Of a stretch of DNA of 64,000 bases, positions 22,668 to 33,230 are shown piece after piece. A program made the translations under genes and the position numbers. The stretch covers positions 1,232,661,312-1,232,725,311 of the forward strand of contig CM066031.1 of the NCBI GenBank assembly GCA_033557465.1, in the 5' to 3' direction. The stretch is from Ichthyophis bannanicus. Lineage: Eukaryota > Chordata > Amphibia > Gymnophiona > Ichthyophiidae. Positions within the stretch are counted from its first letter, which is position 1. Each line of letters begins with the position of its first letter. The notes beneath the pieces were generated by a model that saw only the letters and a list, made by a program, of their open reading frames with translations, did not search any database and was not told where the DNA came from.

Positions 22668-23330
22668 GAGCCGATGGGGGGGGGGGGTAGGACTGGAAAT
22701 GGGCTGGGGGGGTTAGGACTGGTAATGGGCTATGGGGGGGTTAAGACTTATAATGGGCTGTGGGCTGATTGGGGCTGTCTGGTAATGGGCTATGGGGGGG
22801 CTAGGGCTGGAAATGGCCTGGGGGGATTAAAGACTGGAGGTGGGCTGATGGGGTTAGGACTGGTAATGGGCTGTGGGCTGTTGGGGGGGTTAGAACTGGT
22901 AATGGGCTATGAGGGGGGGTTAAGACTGATAATGGGCTGTGGGCTGATGGGGGCTGTCTGGTAATGGGCTATGGGGGGGCTAGGACTGGAAATGGCCTGG
23001 GGGGGTTAAGACTGGAGGTGGGCTAATGGGGTTAGGACTGGAAGTGGGCTGATGGGGGGTTAGGACTGGTAATGGGTTATAGGGGGGGCTTAAACTGAAA
23101 ATGGGGTGATGGGGGTTAGGACTGGAAGTGGGTTGATGGGGGGGCTAGGACTCGTATTGGGTTGGGGGGTTGCTAGGACTGGAAATGGGCTGATGGGTGG
23201 CCAGGACTGGAAATGGGCTGATGCAGGGACTAGAAGGGAATGGATGCTGGGTGAGGCTGGAACTAGAATGGAGCTGATGTTGGGGGAGGATTAGAATGGG
23301 ATGGGGCTGGAAGAGTAAAATGGAGAAGGG
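22668..23330. repeat. G-rich minisatellite (about 28-30 bp units)
   Basis: Units of the form ggttaggactggtaatgggc plus 'tatggggggg' repeat with variation, including a repeated higher-order block. Runs of 5-9 G every unit give many potential G-quadruplexes on the plus strand. Confidence 0.85.
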
Positions 23331-24294
23331 AAAAATATTTTGTGTGGGAGGGATAAAAAATCTACAATTGGCTGGGTATTGGGAGAGTAAGTGGGGATTG
23401 AGGATGGAGAGGTAAAATTTGAGTGGATGAAATAGGAATGAGGAAAGAGCAAAAGGAGAAAGATTAGTATGTTAAAGCAGATGTAGAGAGAGAATGGAAA
23501 AAAAACTAGAAGAGAGAAGAAAGGACAAAAGGACAGCAGACGATGGAGAGTTAGCAGAAGACACGAAGAAACCAGAAGAAAGTGGCTGGAGCAATTGCAG
23601 CTGAAAAAAAATGCACAAAAGGTAGAAAAATATCTCTTTATTTTGAATTTATTAATTGGAATATGTCAGCTCTGGTAAATGTGCATCATTAACGTCTGCG
23701 CTTTGTTTAGTACAAGAGCAAATTAATGTATAGTTTTATTTCTACAGTGTTGTACATTCCAAGTTTGGCTTTTGGGATTCCCAGTTTAATTATTGTCTTC
23801 GTGTTTCTAAATTGTGATTACTTGTTTGGTGATGGTCTATGTTCTGCATGTGTAACTGAGCTGAGGTGTTCTGTTTATATAATTCCTATTTGACATTGCC
23901 ACTTGTTCTCTTTCCCCAGTAGGTCATGTATTGTTGTTCTCTGAAATGTATTGGTTTAATATTTGCAGTGTTGCCTTTTGATTGGTAGAGTATGGTGCTT
24001 TGTGAGTCCTGGTAGTGCTGTTAGGATACGGCGGGTTTGCTATGGGTTGGCACTGGATTATAGTAATGTAGAAATCTTTTAGTCTTTCTTTATCCATACA
24101 CTCTAAGAGGCATGTTTACTAAAAGTTAGTATATGGTAACATTATGCAAATATTAATGCAAATGAGGCCCCTTATGCAAATGAGGCCCCGCACCCCCCTT
24201 GGGCCGCCCCTGCTGGGGGCCCACAATTTTTGTTGGCGTAGGGCCTCACTCAAGGTAAATCCGGCCCTGACTGTAGGCAGTGTGTATGGTGTAC

Positions 24295-25790
24295 TGTGAT
24301 AAGGAAGCTTATCATAATTCAGGAAGGAGCTATAATAGAGGTGAATTGGCACTGAACAAGCAACCTGTCTTAGCTGGTAGAAATACTAAAACAGAATGTT
24401 TTCATAAAAAACTACCAGTCCCAGAATGCACCAGGTTTCAAACAGCCTCTAGAGGAGCTGAAGTGGGGAAACGTGTGTTCAATCAGGAGAGCTATGAGGT
24501 AATCCCCAATCACTCATCTCCAAGGGCAGGGCTTGATTCAGCACAGCTGAGCTGTGCTAGGGTGGGGTATCCCTCTAAACAAGTTAAAAGTAAAACATAT
24601 TCTACACAGAATCAGATGGAGATCAGGAAGCAGCAGCAGCAACGTGGAAGAAAGAAGAGAAAGACATCTTGGAGGTCTAAAGAAGGAGCCCACAGCAGTA
24701 CGTGTGTTGGGAGTCATTCCAGAGGCAAGCATACTCCATTGGACTGGAGGAAGCCAGAGGAGTGGGGTTACAGAGCTAGGAATTCCCAGACAGCACCTTT
24801 GAGGGAGACGGCTGCATTTGGAAGGGGCCCTAAGACCAGTGCAGGAAGGTATGTGAAGAGAGACCAGGGATCTTGATTGGAAGGCTGGACATAAAAGCTG
24901 GACTACTTACTGGCCAGGATATTTGGAGAGGAAACCTAACAGCAAAGGAAGCTCAGGTATGAACACTGATCTATGCCCTAGCTCTTCATTTGGAAGACAG
25001 CAGGGAAACAACTATTATCCTGAGAGCGCTCCATTAAGGAATTCCTCTGAGCCAGACCATGATATTGATTCTATGATATTTGAAGAAGAAGGAGATATTT
25101 TAAATGATCAGAATGAATACATGGATTGCTCTCTGACTAGGCTGCTGTGGTAAAATACTTTCACAAATACAAAAACCATCAAAAGGAACTATAACTTGTT
25201 CTTTTATCTACCCAGAAAAGTCTGCAAGAAAGCTTTAGGGTAGGATTTGAGCCACGTAGAGAAAGTGAACCAGCAAAGGGGTTTGCAGCTGGCTAATGAT
25301 TGGTAATTAAGCCATGCACAGTTGCACGAGAGCTCTGAAAGGAAACTACTGTTTGTGTGTGAAAATAGAAGAAAATTATCCTTGAAAAAGAACAGTTTTT
25401 GGTTACTTTTGGGTTTTGTTTTTTTTGCTTTTGGAGCACTGCTAAAAGTTATTAGCAGGAGCCCTCAAAAAGACCTTTTCTGTTTCCCATCAAGGTCTTT
25501 ATTGTTTGATTGCTTAACAAGTTCAGTTGCTTATATCATGATTTGTTTTTCCTAAGTACAATACTGAAGCAAGTGTCCTTTTGTGTTACCAAGTAAATCT
25601 GTGTGGGAGAATTAACCCCATAAATAAAATATATTTTTCTTTGCTTACACTCGAGCAACACAACTCATTATTTTATGAACGGCTGATTCTGGTTTGAATG
25701 GACTACATTCCCCACAATCCTTTGCAAGTCATAATAGTATTTTGCCTTTGTCAAGACTGTGGACATTCACACCCAGCGCCCCCGTTTACA
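24295..25790 (+). repeat. 5' LTR
   Basis: 1496 bp, TGT...ACA ends. It is nearly identical to the 3' LTR; visible differences include an 8-base gap near 24865, a few substitutions and a T-run length change near 25420. AATAAA at 25623-25628 lies about 160 bases before the end. It carries an open frame (to 24876) equivalent to the one that extends pol into the 3' LTR. Confidence 0.95.
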
Positions 25791-25812
25791 GTTGGCGTAG
25801 TTTTTCGGATTG
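25791..25812 (+). promoter_or_regulatory. Candidate primer-binding site
   Basis: gttggcgtagtttttcgg immediately follows the 5' LTR, where the tRNA primer should anneal. I could not assign the tRNA by eye. Confidence 0.45.
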
Positions 25813-26000
25813 CTTTTGCGCAAAGGATTTACATGATATAAGGATTACAACTGAAATCTAAAAGAAAAAAAGTTCAAGTTAAAAGCTGGAAAAAGGATTT
25901 TTCCCTTAACAACACTTTGGAGAAAAAAAGAGGTAGCTGTTCCAGGAGCTGTCCCAGGAGGAAAAGACCCTGTGTGAGCTGTATCCTTCACTGGCATAAG

Positions 26001-26131
26001 GTAATAAGTACCTGGGCATGTCTAGTGGTGGATGGGAGTAAGACACAGGGGTAATTGAAAAACAAATAGGAGAAAAACACCTGTTTGGAGGGTGCTGCTC
26101 TGTGTTTTTTTTTTCTTTTGTTTTCTTGCAG
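26001..26131 (+). other. Candidate leader intron before gag
   Basis: A donor-like aag|gtaata at 26000/26001 and a strong acceptor (T-rich tract then ttttcttgcag) at 26131 bracket 131 bases. Splicing would place the gag ATG at 26141 only nine bases after the junction. Sequence-based only. Confidence 0.4.
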
Positions 26132-26140
26132 GGATTCAAG

Positions 26141-27220
26141 ATGGATCCGAGGGAACTGGCCAGCTGGATGGCATCCCAATTTAGCAGGCAACAGGAGCTA
26201 GCGCAGCAGGCTCAGGACACTGCAATTAAAGCATTAAGGGACCAGCAGAAGCCAGTGCTTGATCTGGTGGAAGCCTTAGTTTCTCTTCATAACCAAAGTG
26301 GATCGGATGCAAGACCAGCAGTAACAACTGGTATACCACATGTGGACAATGTGAGACTCAATCAGGGAATTGGGGCATTTAGTTTTGGGAAGCTGACTCC
26401 AGATGATAATGTTGATGATTTCCTTGAATCTTTTGAGAGAGTGGCATAAGCATTAGCATGGCCAGAGACCCAGTGGGCAGTAAGGCTGGCAGCCTCATTA
26501 ACTGGAGAGGCGCTTGCAGCTTATAGGGCAATGCCAGCAGCTCAAGCTTTGAATTATAAAGATGTAAAGGCTGCTATAAGAGATCACCTAGGGTTGTCTA
26601 TTTCAGAGTGTAGGCGAATGTTTAGAGCTACTGCATTAAGAGTGGGTGAAACACCCAGGGCTCTGAGTCAGAGAATCAGAGGATTGGCTGTAAAATGGTT
26701 GGAGCCTGAGGGAAAGACTGTGGAAATGTTATTAGACATTATTATGCTTGAACAATTTATGTCTGCTGTGCCTAAAGATCTGCACACTTTCCTTATACAG
26801 CAAAATTGCCAAAACCTTGGAGAGGTAACCATGCTAGCAGAAAGATTCTTGGAAGCCACGCAGGCTTGCCATAGAATGGGTGGCCCTCTGAAGGTTGGTG
26901 CTGAGGCAAGCTGTGCTGTATCAGGAAAGAAAATGGTTAAAAATGTTTCTGAGAATAATTGTACTGTGCCAACCCAAATTACACAGTGGAGTAAAAAGAA
27001 ATGTTTCAAATGTGGAAAATGGGGACATTTGGAAAGGGGATGCCAGATACACACTAGCTTGATGGGTGTTGATTTAAAACAGCCCAAAGAAGGATTCCTT
27101 TTGGTGGTTGATGTGCAGGGAATTTACCACAAATGCTCTGTTAGACTCTGGGGCAGACCAGAGTATGCTGTCAAAGAGGCTTTGGAAGAGGATAGAGGCC
27201 CAAGAAGGATTTGTGCCTAG
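26141..27220 (+). pseudogene. gag: gag: SCAN-like capsid and zinc knuckle, one in-frame stop
   Basis: Gag would form the particle and bind the RNA. The start at 26141 (MDPRELASWM...) is chosen because it follows the splice acceptor and opens a Gln-rich helical N-terminus; the upstream ATG at 26102 lies in the T-rich tract. TAA at 26447-26449 interrupts the frame, which reopens in the same phase. Residues coded at about 26615-26870 (ECRRMFRATALRVGETPRAL; MLLDIIMLEQFMSAVPKDL) match the SCAN fold seen in Gmr1-type capsids. CFKCGKWGHLERGC (about 27003-27044) is a CX2CX4HX4C knuckle. The frame ends 112 bases past the start of the protease frame, in a different phase (+1). Confidence 0.85.
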
Positions 27221-28608
27221 AACCCCTGAAAGCCAGGTTCACATCAGATGCATTCATGGTGCTGCAACATCATATCCCACCTATAGGCTAATGGTTAAGT
27301 GCCTGGGGGAACAAGAGGAAATTCTTTTAGCAGTGGTGCCTTGGCTTCCATTTGATTTGGTTCTAGGAAGGGACTGGCCAAGATTTAAGCAGGGACTAGT
27401 GAATGGACTAGGAAAGAAGGAGGGAGAAGGAATGATGGTAATAGCTCCCGGGCCTTTGTTTGGAAGTCCTCAGACCCCAGCTAAAAGGATGGTTAAGCTT
27501 CCAGAAGTCCAAACTACCCAGAAGCAGATATTTGTCTTGAAGTACCATAGGGTAACAGAGAAGGCCCAAGCTCCTCAAGCTGCTGGGTTTGACCTGTGCA
27601 GTGTGGAAAATGTGACTGTACCTAGCCAAGGGAGAGCCCTGGTTGACACTGGACTCCAAGTTGAAATACCCATTGGGTGCTATGGGCGAGTAGCCCCAAG
27701 ATCCGGATTAGCCCTTAAATATTTCATTGATGTGGGAGCAGGAGTGATTGATCCCGATTACAGGGGCAATCTTAAAGTTCTGTTATTTAATTTTGGACAG
27801 AATGATTACCATGTGAAGACGGGAGACAGAATCGCTCAATTGATATGTGAGAGACTGGGTTTCCCACCTGTGGAGGAAGTCACATCCCTGTCAAATTCTC
27901 AGCGTGGAACCAAAGGCTTTGGTTCTACTGAAGACAAAGGGGTTAAGAGCCTAGCTGCCACCTGTGACCGAGAAAGGGAGGTGCATGAAGAGGAGGATTT
28001 GGGACCCCAGGTATCTGACTGTAAAGAAAAGTCAGAACCCCAAATAGGTGAGGACCTGACAGTGGTACAGCAGGAAGAAATAAGGAAATTGCTTAAAGAA
28101 TTCCCAGATGTTTTGACTCCCATACCTGGGGAAACACATTTGGTTGCCCATGAGATAATAACTCCACCTGGGAAATTAATTCGTCAAAGGCCATACCGCT
28201 TGCCTGAAGCAAAGAGACAGGAAGTAGTGGCACAAGTTCAGGAAATGTTGGACATGGGAGTAATAGAGGAGTCGAAGAGTCCCTGGAATAGCCCCATAGT
28301 CTTGGTGCCAAAGCCTGATGGCTCTTTAAGATTCTGTATTGACTTCCGGCAGGTAAACGCAATATCAGTTTTTGATGCATATCCAATGCCAAGAATTGAA
28401 GAGCTGTTGGACCAGCTTGGACAAGCTCAATATTTAACCACCCTTGATATGACAAAAGGCTATTGGCAAATCCCTCTAGCCAGGGAGTCGAAGCCGAAGA
28501 CTGCGTTCAGCACCCCCGTTGGCCTTTTCCAGTTCAAAAGGATGCCTTTCGGACTGCATGGAGCGGCAGCTACCTGCCAAAGGTTAGTGGACCCCACCAA
28601 AATTATGC
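27108..28608 (+). pseudogene. pol: pol part 1: aspartic protease, dUTPase, N-terminal RT
   Basis: Domains in order from the first Met. Protease has LLDSGADQS at residues 11-19 and LVLGRDW near 85. dUTPase spans about 144-275 with all five motifs: [36 protein letters not shown] and a C-terminal RGTKGFGST. It would hydrolyse dUTP and limit uracil in the cDNA. RT starts near 340 with [41 protein letters not shown] and [11 protein letters not shown]. The frame is lost between 28575 and 28608, just before the YMDD box, probably by a small deletion, and it ends in a stop at 28632. No integrase lies between protease and RT. Confidence 0.9.
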
Positions 28609-29475
28609 CTTTGCCTATATGGATGATGTCATAATCCATAGTAACACTTGGGCGGAACATCTAAAGAGAATCAGGGTGGTCTTATGCTCCATGAAGCAAG
28701 CGGGAATCACTTTGAACCCAAAGAAGTGTGCCTTTGCTAATAGAGAGGTAAAATACCTAGGCCACCTGGTGGGAAGAGGGAAAATTAAACCTCTAATGAG
28801 TAAGGTGGATAGCATCAGGAATTTTCCTCCTCCAACAACAAAGAAACAACTGAGAAGTTTCTTGGGACTTATTGGATACTACCGCAGATTTATACCACAA
28901 TTTGCAGAGAAAAGTGCAATTTTTACTGATATGCTGCGGAAGAATTGCCCAAACCAGCTGAAATGGACTCCTGAAGCTGAAAAAGCATTTTCAGTCCTAA
29001 AAGGGAAGTTGTGTACAGGACCAGTACTGAAAGGGGTGGATTTCAGGAAACCCTTCTTGGTTCAAACAGATGCATCGGATGTAGGGCTAGGAGCTGTTTT
29101 ATCCCAATGTCATGAAGGGGAGGAGCATCCTGTGATGTACCTGAGCAGGAAATTGTCACCGGCTGAACAGAAGTATTCCACAATAGAAAAGGAATGTTTA
29201 GCTATAAAGTGGTCAGTGGAGGCATTAAGGTTTTACCTTACAGGGAGGAAGTTCCAATTGGTCACAGACCATGCCCCACTTAAGTGGTTGCAACAAATGA
29301 AGAACCACAATGCCAGGTTGACACGCTGGTACATGGCCTTACAGGCATTTGATTTTCAAGTGGAACATCGTGCTGGGAAGTTACACAAAAATGCGGATGC
29401 CCTTTCCCGTATTACGGACTGTAAAAAAGAAGTTTCACCAGTTGCACCAGTCCGTAATAACTTAAGCAGGGGGGT
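28596..29475 (+). pseudogene. pol: pol part 2: RT catalytic box and RNase H
   Basis: This frame continues RT after the frameshift with [14 protein letters not shown] (catalytic YMDD, about 28611-28622), KKCAFANREVKYLGHLVGRG and FLGLIGYYRRFIPQFAEKS. RNase H follows with VQTDASDVGLGAVLSQ, IEKECLAI, VTDHAPLKWL and NADALSR, giving its four acidic residues (D-E-D-D). After about 23 more codons the frame runs straight into the polypurine tract and 3' LTR. In most Gypsy elements integrase follows here; none does. The same phase stays open to 30166 inside the LTR. Confidence 0.9.
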
Positions 29476-29476
29476 A
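29464..29476 (+). promoter_or_regulatory. Polypurine tract
   Basis: aagcaggggggta directly before the 3' LTR; the usual plus-strand primer site. Confidence 0.8.
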
Positions 29477-30978
29477 TGTGATAAGGAAGCTTATCATAGT
29501 TCAGGAAGGAGCTATAATAGAGGTGAATTGGCACTGAACAAGCAACCTGTCTTAGCTGGTAGAAATACTAAAACAGAATGTTTTCATAAAAGACTACCAG
29601 TCCCAGAATGCACCAGGTTTCAAACAGCCTCTAGAGGAGCTGAAGTGGGGAAATGTGTGTTCAATCAGGAGAGCTATGAGGTAATCCCCAATCACTCATC
29701 TCCAAGGGCAGGGCTTGATTCAGCACAGCTGAGCTGTGTTAGGGTGGAGTATCCCTCTAAACAAGTTAAAAGTAAAACATATTCTACACAGAATCAGATG
29801 GAGATCAGGAAGCAGCAGCAGCAACGTGGAAGAAAGAAGAGAAAGACATCTTGGAGGTCTAAAGAAGGAGCCCACAGCAGTACGTGTGTTGGGAGTCATT
29901 CCAGAGGCAAGCATACTCCATTGGACTGGAGGAAGCCAGAGGAGTGGGGTTACAGAGCCAGGAATTCCCAGACGGCACCTTTGAGGGAGACGGCTGCATT
30001 TGGAAGGGGCCCTAAGACCAGTGCAAGAAGGTATGTGAAGAGAGACCCAGTGTCCAGGGATCTTGATTGGAAGGCTGGACATAAAAGCTGGACTACTTAC
30101 TGGCCAGGATATCTGGAGATGAAACCTAACAGCAAAGGAAGCTCAGGTATGAACACTGATCTATGAACTAGCTCTTCATTTGGAAGACAGCAGGGAAACA
30201 ACTATTATCCTGAGAGCGGTCCATTAAGGAATTCCTCTGAGCCAGACCATGATATTGATTCTATGATATTTGAAGAAGAAGGAGATATTTTAAATGATCA
30301 GAATGAATACATGGATTGCTCTCTGACTAGGCTGCTGTGGTAAAATACTTTCACAAATACAAAAACCATCAAAAGGAACTATAACTTGTTCTTTTATCTA
30401 CCCAGAAAAGTCTGCAAGAAAGCTTTAGGGTAGGATTTAAGCCACTTAGAGAAAGTGAACCAGCAAAGGGGTTTGAAGCTGGCTAATGATTGGTAATTAA
30501 GCCATGCACAGTTGCACATGAGCTCTGAAAGGAAACTACTGTTTGTGTGTGAAAATAGAAGAAAGTTATCCTTGAAAAAGAACAGTTTTTGGTTACTTTT
30601 GGGTTTTTTTTTTTCCTTTTGGAGCACTGCTAAAAGTTATTAGCAGGAGCCCTCAAAAAGACCTTTTCTGTTTCCCATCAAGGTCTTTATTGTTTGATTG
30701 CTTAACAAGTTCAGTTGCTTATATCATGATTTGTTTTTCCTAAGTACAATACTGAAGCAAGTGTCCTTTTGTGTTACCAAGTAAATCTGTGTGGGAGAAT
30801 TAACCCCATAAATAAAATATATTTTTCTTTGCTTACACTCGAGCAACACAGCTCATTATTTTGTGAATGGCTGATTCTGGTTTGAATGGACTACATTCCC
30901 CACAATCCTTTGCAAGTCATAATAGAATTTTGCCTTTGCCAAGACTGTGGACATTCACGCACAGCACCCCCGTTTACA
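29477..30978 (+). repeat. 3' LTR
   Basis: 1502 bp copy of the 5' LTR, ending gtttaca at 30978 and followed by TSD gtac. It has an 8-base insertion near 30048 relative to the 5' LTR. AATAAA is at 30811-30816. Confidence 0.95.
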
Positions 30979-30982
30979 GTAC

Positions 30983-32461
30983 ATACATTCACAAAGTCAT
31001 ATCTTGTTTGGCTAGGCACTGCCAGATGCTTTGTTACCTTTCGGCCACCTACATATATCATTAGCGACGCTATGGACCCACCCGTGTTCAGAGACATGGA
31101 TGCAGGAACGGTATTCCCATCTCTGGAGATGTACACATCATGGGGAGCATACATGCTGCAATGGGATTCCACACATTTGTACGCCTCCAATCATGCCTCT
31201 CTCTGGACTGGCCATGCCCCTGCCTTTGATACATGCATTTCCTCTTCCATCCCCTGTTTATATGTGCATCTCCTAAACAGCTGTGCTCACTGACAATATC
31301 TTGCTGATGCCACCATGACATCATTCCTGACAGTGAATGCATGGTTATGTACAATGAACCATATTCAGGTCCCCTACGTGACCAGGGCAGTGCTAGTTCT
31401 CCCCAGTGAACTCCAAGTTGATCACCATGACTATATATGTGCACATTTGTGAGACTGCTGCTGGTGCTGTGTGCCCTGTTATAAGCACTCATTCTGAGGG
31501 TCCCTTTTCATTGACAGGGATATGCTTTAACACTTAACTGTAGAAACCCCTTTCTGATGTATCTTGGCAAGCCACACTGGCACCTGGTCATGCTGCAGTC
31601 ATCCCTATGGACCAGGTACTGGCTAGGCACTGATGTCCCCCCCCCCCCCACCCCAATTGCAGTTGCACACACCGGATCACCCCATGCATCCCTCCAACCA
31701 CATATACACACTCTCACTTGTAGTCACACAAAACATACATCTGCAGTGCAGATGCTCTGCACCTCTAGAAAACAGCTGGTATAACAACATACTGGCATGG
31801 AGTTCCAGGACTACTAATCTGATCTGCGTTTCTCACCCAAACATGCATCCACTCGATACTCACTCACATACAATCCCTACATCAACAGTCTCACTTCTCA
31901 GAAGACAGGAATTGTAAGAGTGCCCTAGATTATTTCCTCTAGCTCAGACAGAAATTGTCAGCATAGCCGGAATAATCACTATTGAACCTCTGAATATTTC
32001 TGTAGGGGTGTTTATTAATGTGCCTTTACCATACAACCTTCCCCCACCTCTGCATTCTGCTCTTTACAACTGCATCTTGTGGTCTTCCAGATTGCAGACA
32101 CACCGGCTCAAAACATCATTGTCACAGCCGTTTTTGGGACGCATTGCAGAGCAGAGCAGAAATTTTTCTAAGTCCTGGCTTTATTCCACATTTCTGCTGG
32201 TGTAACATGGATGTCTGCGGGAAACATGCAGCATAAGATACACAGCACGCACATGGGCCTTTCCTGAATGCACACTGTATGTCTCTGCTGATGACCATGC
32301 CTTGTTTCACCCCTCTCACCCATGTTCTGAGATCCCTGCACTAGTGCCATGCACATGCAGGGCCATGGGGTTTCAGAATATGGTCGGAGATGTTTTCGCT
32401 AGAAAAACGTCTATGCCACATGACCAAAGCACTTATTCATATTTTGGAATGACCCCCCAAA
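30983..32461. other. Non-coding stretch without recognised feature
   Basis: Continues the host-side sequence that preceded the LTR element. A C-run lies at about 31637-31651. Open frames are short and unrelated to known families. Confidence 0.4.
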
Positions 32462-32600
32462 ATTACTGAACATGTAGACAGTCATGGCTTAATGGTAGAA
32501 AGTCAACATGGATTTAGCCAAGGAAAGTCTTGTCTCACCAGTCACATATATTTTTGAAGGTGTAAATAAACAGGTAGATAAAGGTGAACCAGTTGATATA

Positions 32601-33230
32601 CAGGGTCATTCTGTGGCACAAAGAGCGGGGATGGACGTCCCCTTGGGATGTTCATCCCCACTATTCATTTCCCCTCCCAATTCTGTCTAACTTCCCTGCG
32701 TGTTGTATGGGGAAGTTAGATGGGGGCGGGAAGGGGCGAATCAGGAGCGGGGTTAGTGCAGGCAGTGGGCGTCGTCGGCCCCGGATGTACAGGGCCAATT
32801 CCAATGTTGGCCCTGTATGTCCAGGGCAGACGGCTTGAATGGGGAATTTATTCCACCTTGGAGGTGGAATATGTTCCCTAGTCACTGGGGGACAGTGAGC
32901 CTGGGGCACAGACATGACAGGAGGAGGCAGAGGACATTCCACTTAGTCTGACCCTGGCTTTGGAAGGCCAGATTGGAGGTTGGGCTGCGGGGAATGCATT
33001 TTTGGATGGCACCATGTTCCATTGTAAAGCCCTGGCTGAGCTATCTGGGCAAGGCATATACATGCAGGCCGACCTGAATCAGGGTCCCGGGTTGCACGTA
33101 CAGGTCTGGACGTGATTCTGGTCCCCTCGGGGGTAGATGTGCCCCACAGGATCAGAATCCCGGCTAACTCTGTGCATCTGGCTCTGACCGCACACACAGA
33201 GGGCCAAACGTCTATTTCAGAATCGAGCCC
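32601..33230. mobile_element. 630-bp non-autonomous DNA element in CR1
   Basis: It starts cagggtcattctg and ends cagaatcgagccc, giving imperfect terminal inverted repeats. CR1 text runs ...gttgatata | insert | atagtgtat..., so removal with one copy of 'ata' restores the CR1 sequence. The TSD is therefore TA or ATA, more like Tc1/mariner or Harbinger than hAT. Non-coding, moderately GC-rich. Confidence 0.65.

Larger units (their letters stand above)
22289..24269. mobile_element. hAT-type element with hairpin and G-rich minisatellite
   Basis: Terminal inverted repeats are caggcccggatttacc (left) and the inverse of ggtaaatccggccctg (right). The 8-bp TSD actgtagg is perfect (22281-22288 and 24270-24277), the length expected for hAT. 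Inside, in order, are a mirrored 'ggcgtagggcccaca' subterminal block at both ends, a long hairpin (22364-22599), a G-rich minisatellite (22668-23330), a purine-rich tract and about 700 bp of AT-rich DNA. No transposase frame was seen, so it is non-autonomous. A relative lies at 62813. Confidence 0.85.
24295..30978 (+). mobile_element. Gypsy-type LTR retrotransposon with dUTPase and no integrase
   Basis: Two LTRs (24295-25790 and 29477-30978), both starting TGTGATAAGG and ending GTTTACA, are flanked by the 4-bp TSD gtac (24291-24294 and 30979-30982). Between them lie a candidate leader intron, gag with a SCAN-like capsid and zinc knuckle, protease, dUTPase, RT and RNase H, then a polypurine tract at once. 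No integrase is found between protease and RT or after RNase H, and no env. Gag has an in-frame TAA, the RT is frameshifted, and gag and pro lie in different phases. Ends and TSD are intact, so it moved by retrotransposition using an integrase from elsewhere or lost its own. Confidence 0.9.

Noticed and set aside
22260..23294. Open frames over the hAT hairpin and minisatellite
   Set aside because: Created by inverted and tandem repeats; no transposase motifs.
24295..30978. Endogenous retrovirus with env
   Set aside because: RNase H is followed at once by the polypurine tract; no env or transmembrane frame exists, and gag and RT resemble Gypsy elements.
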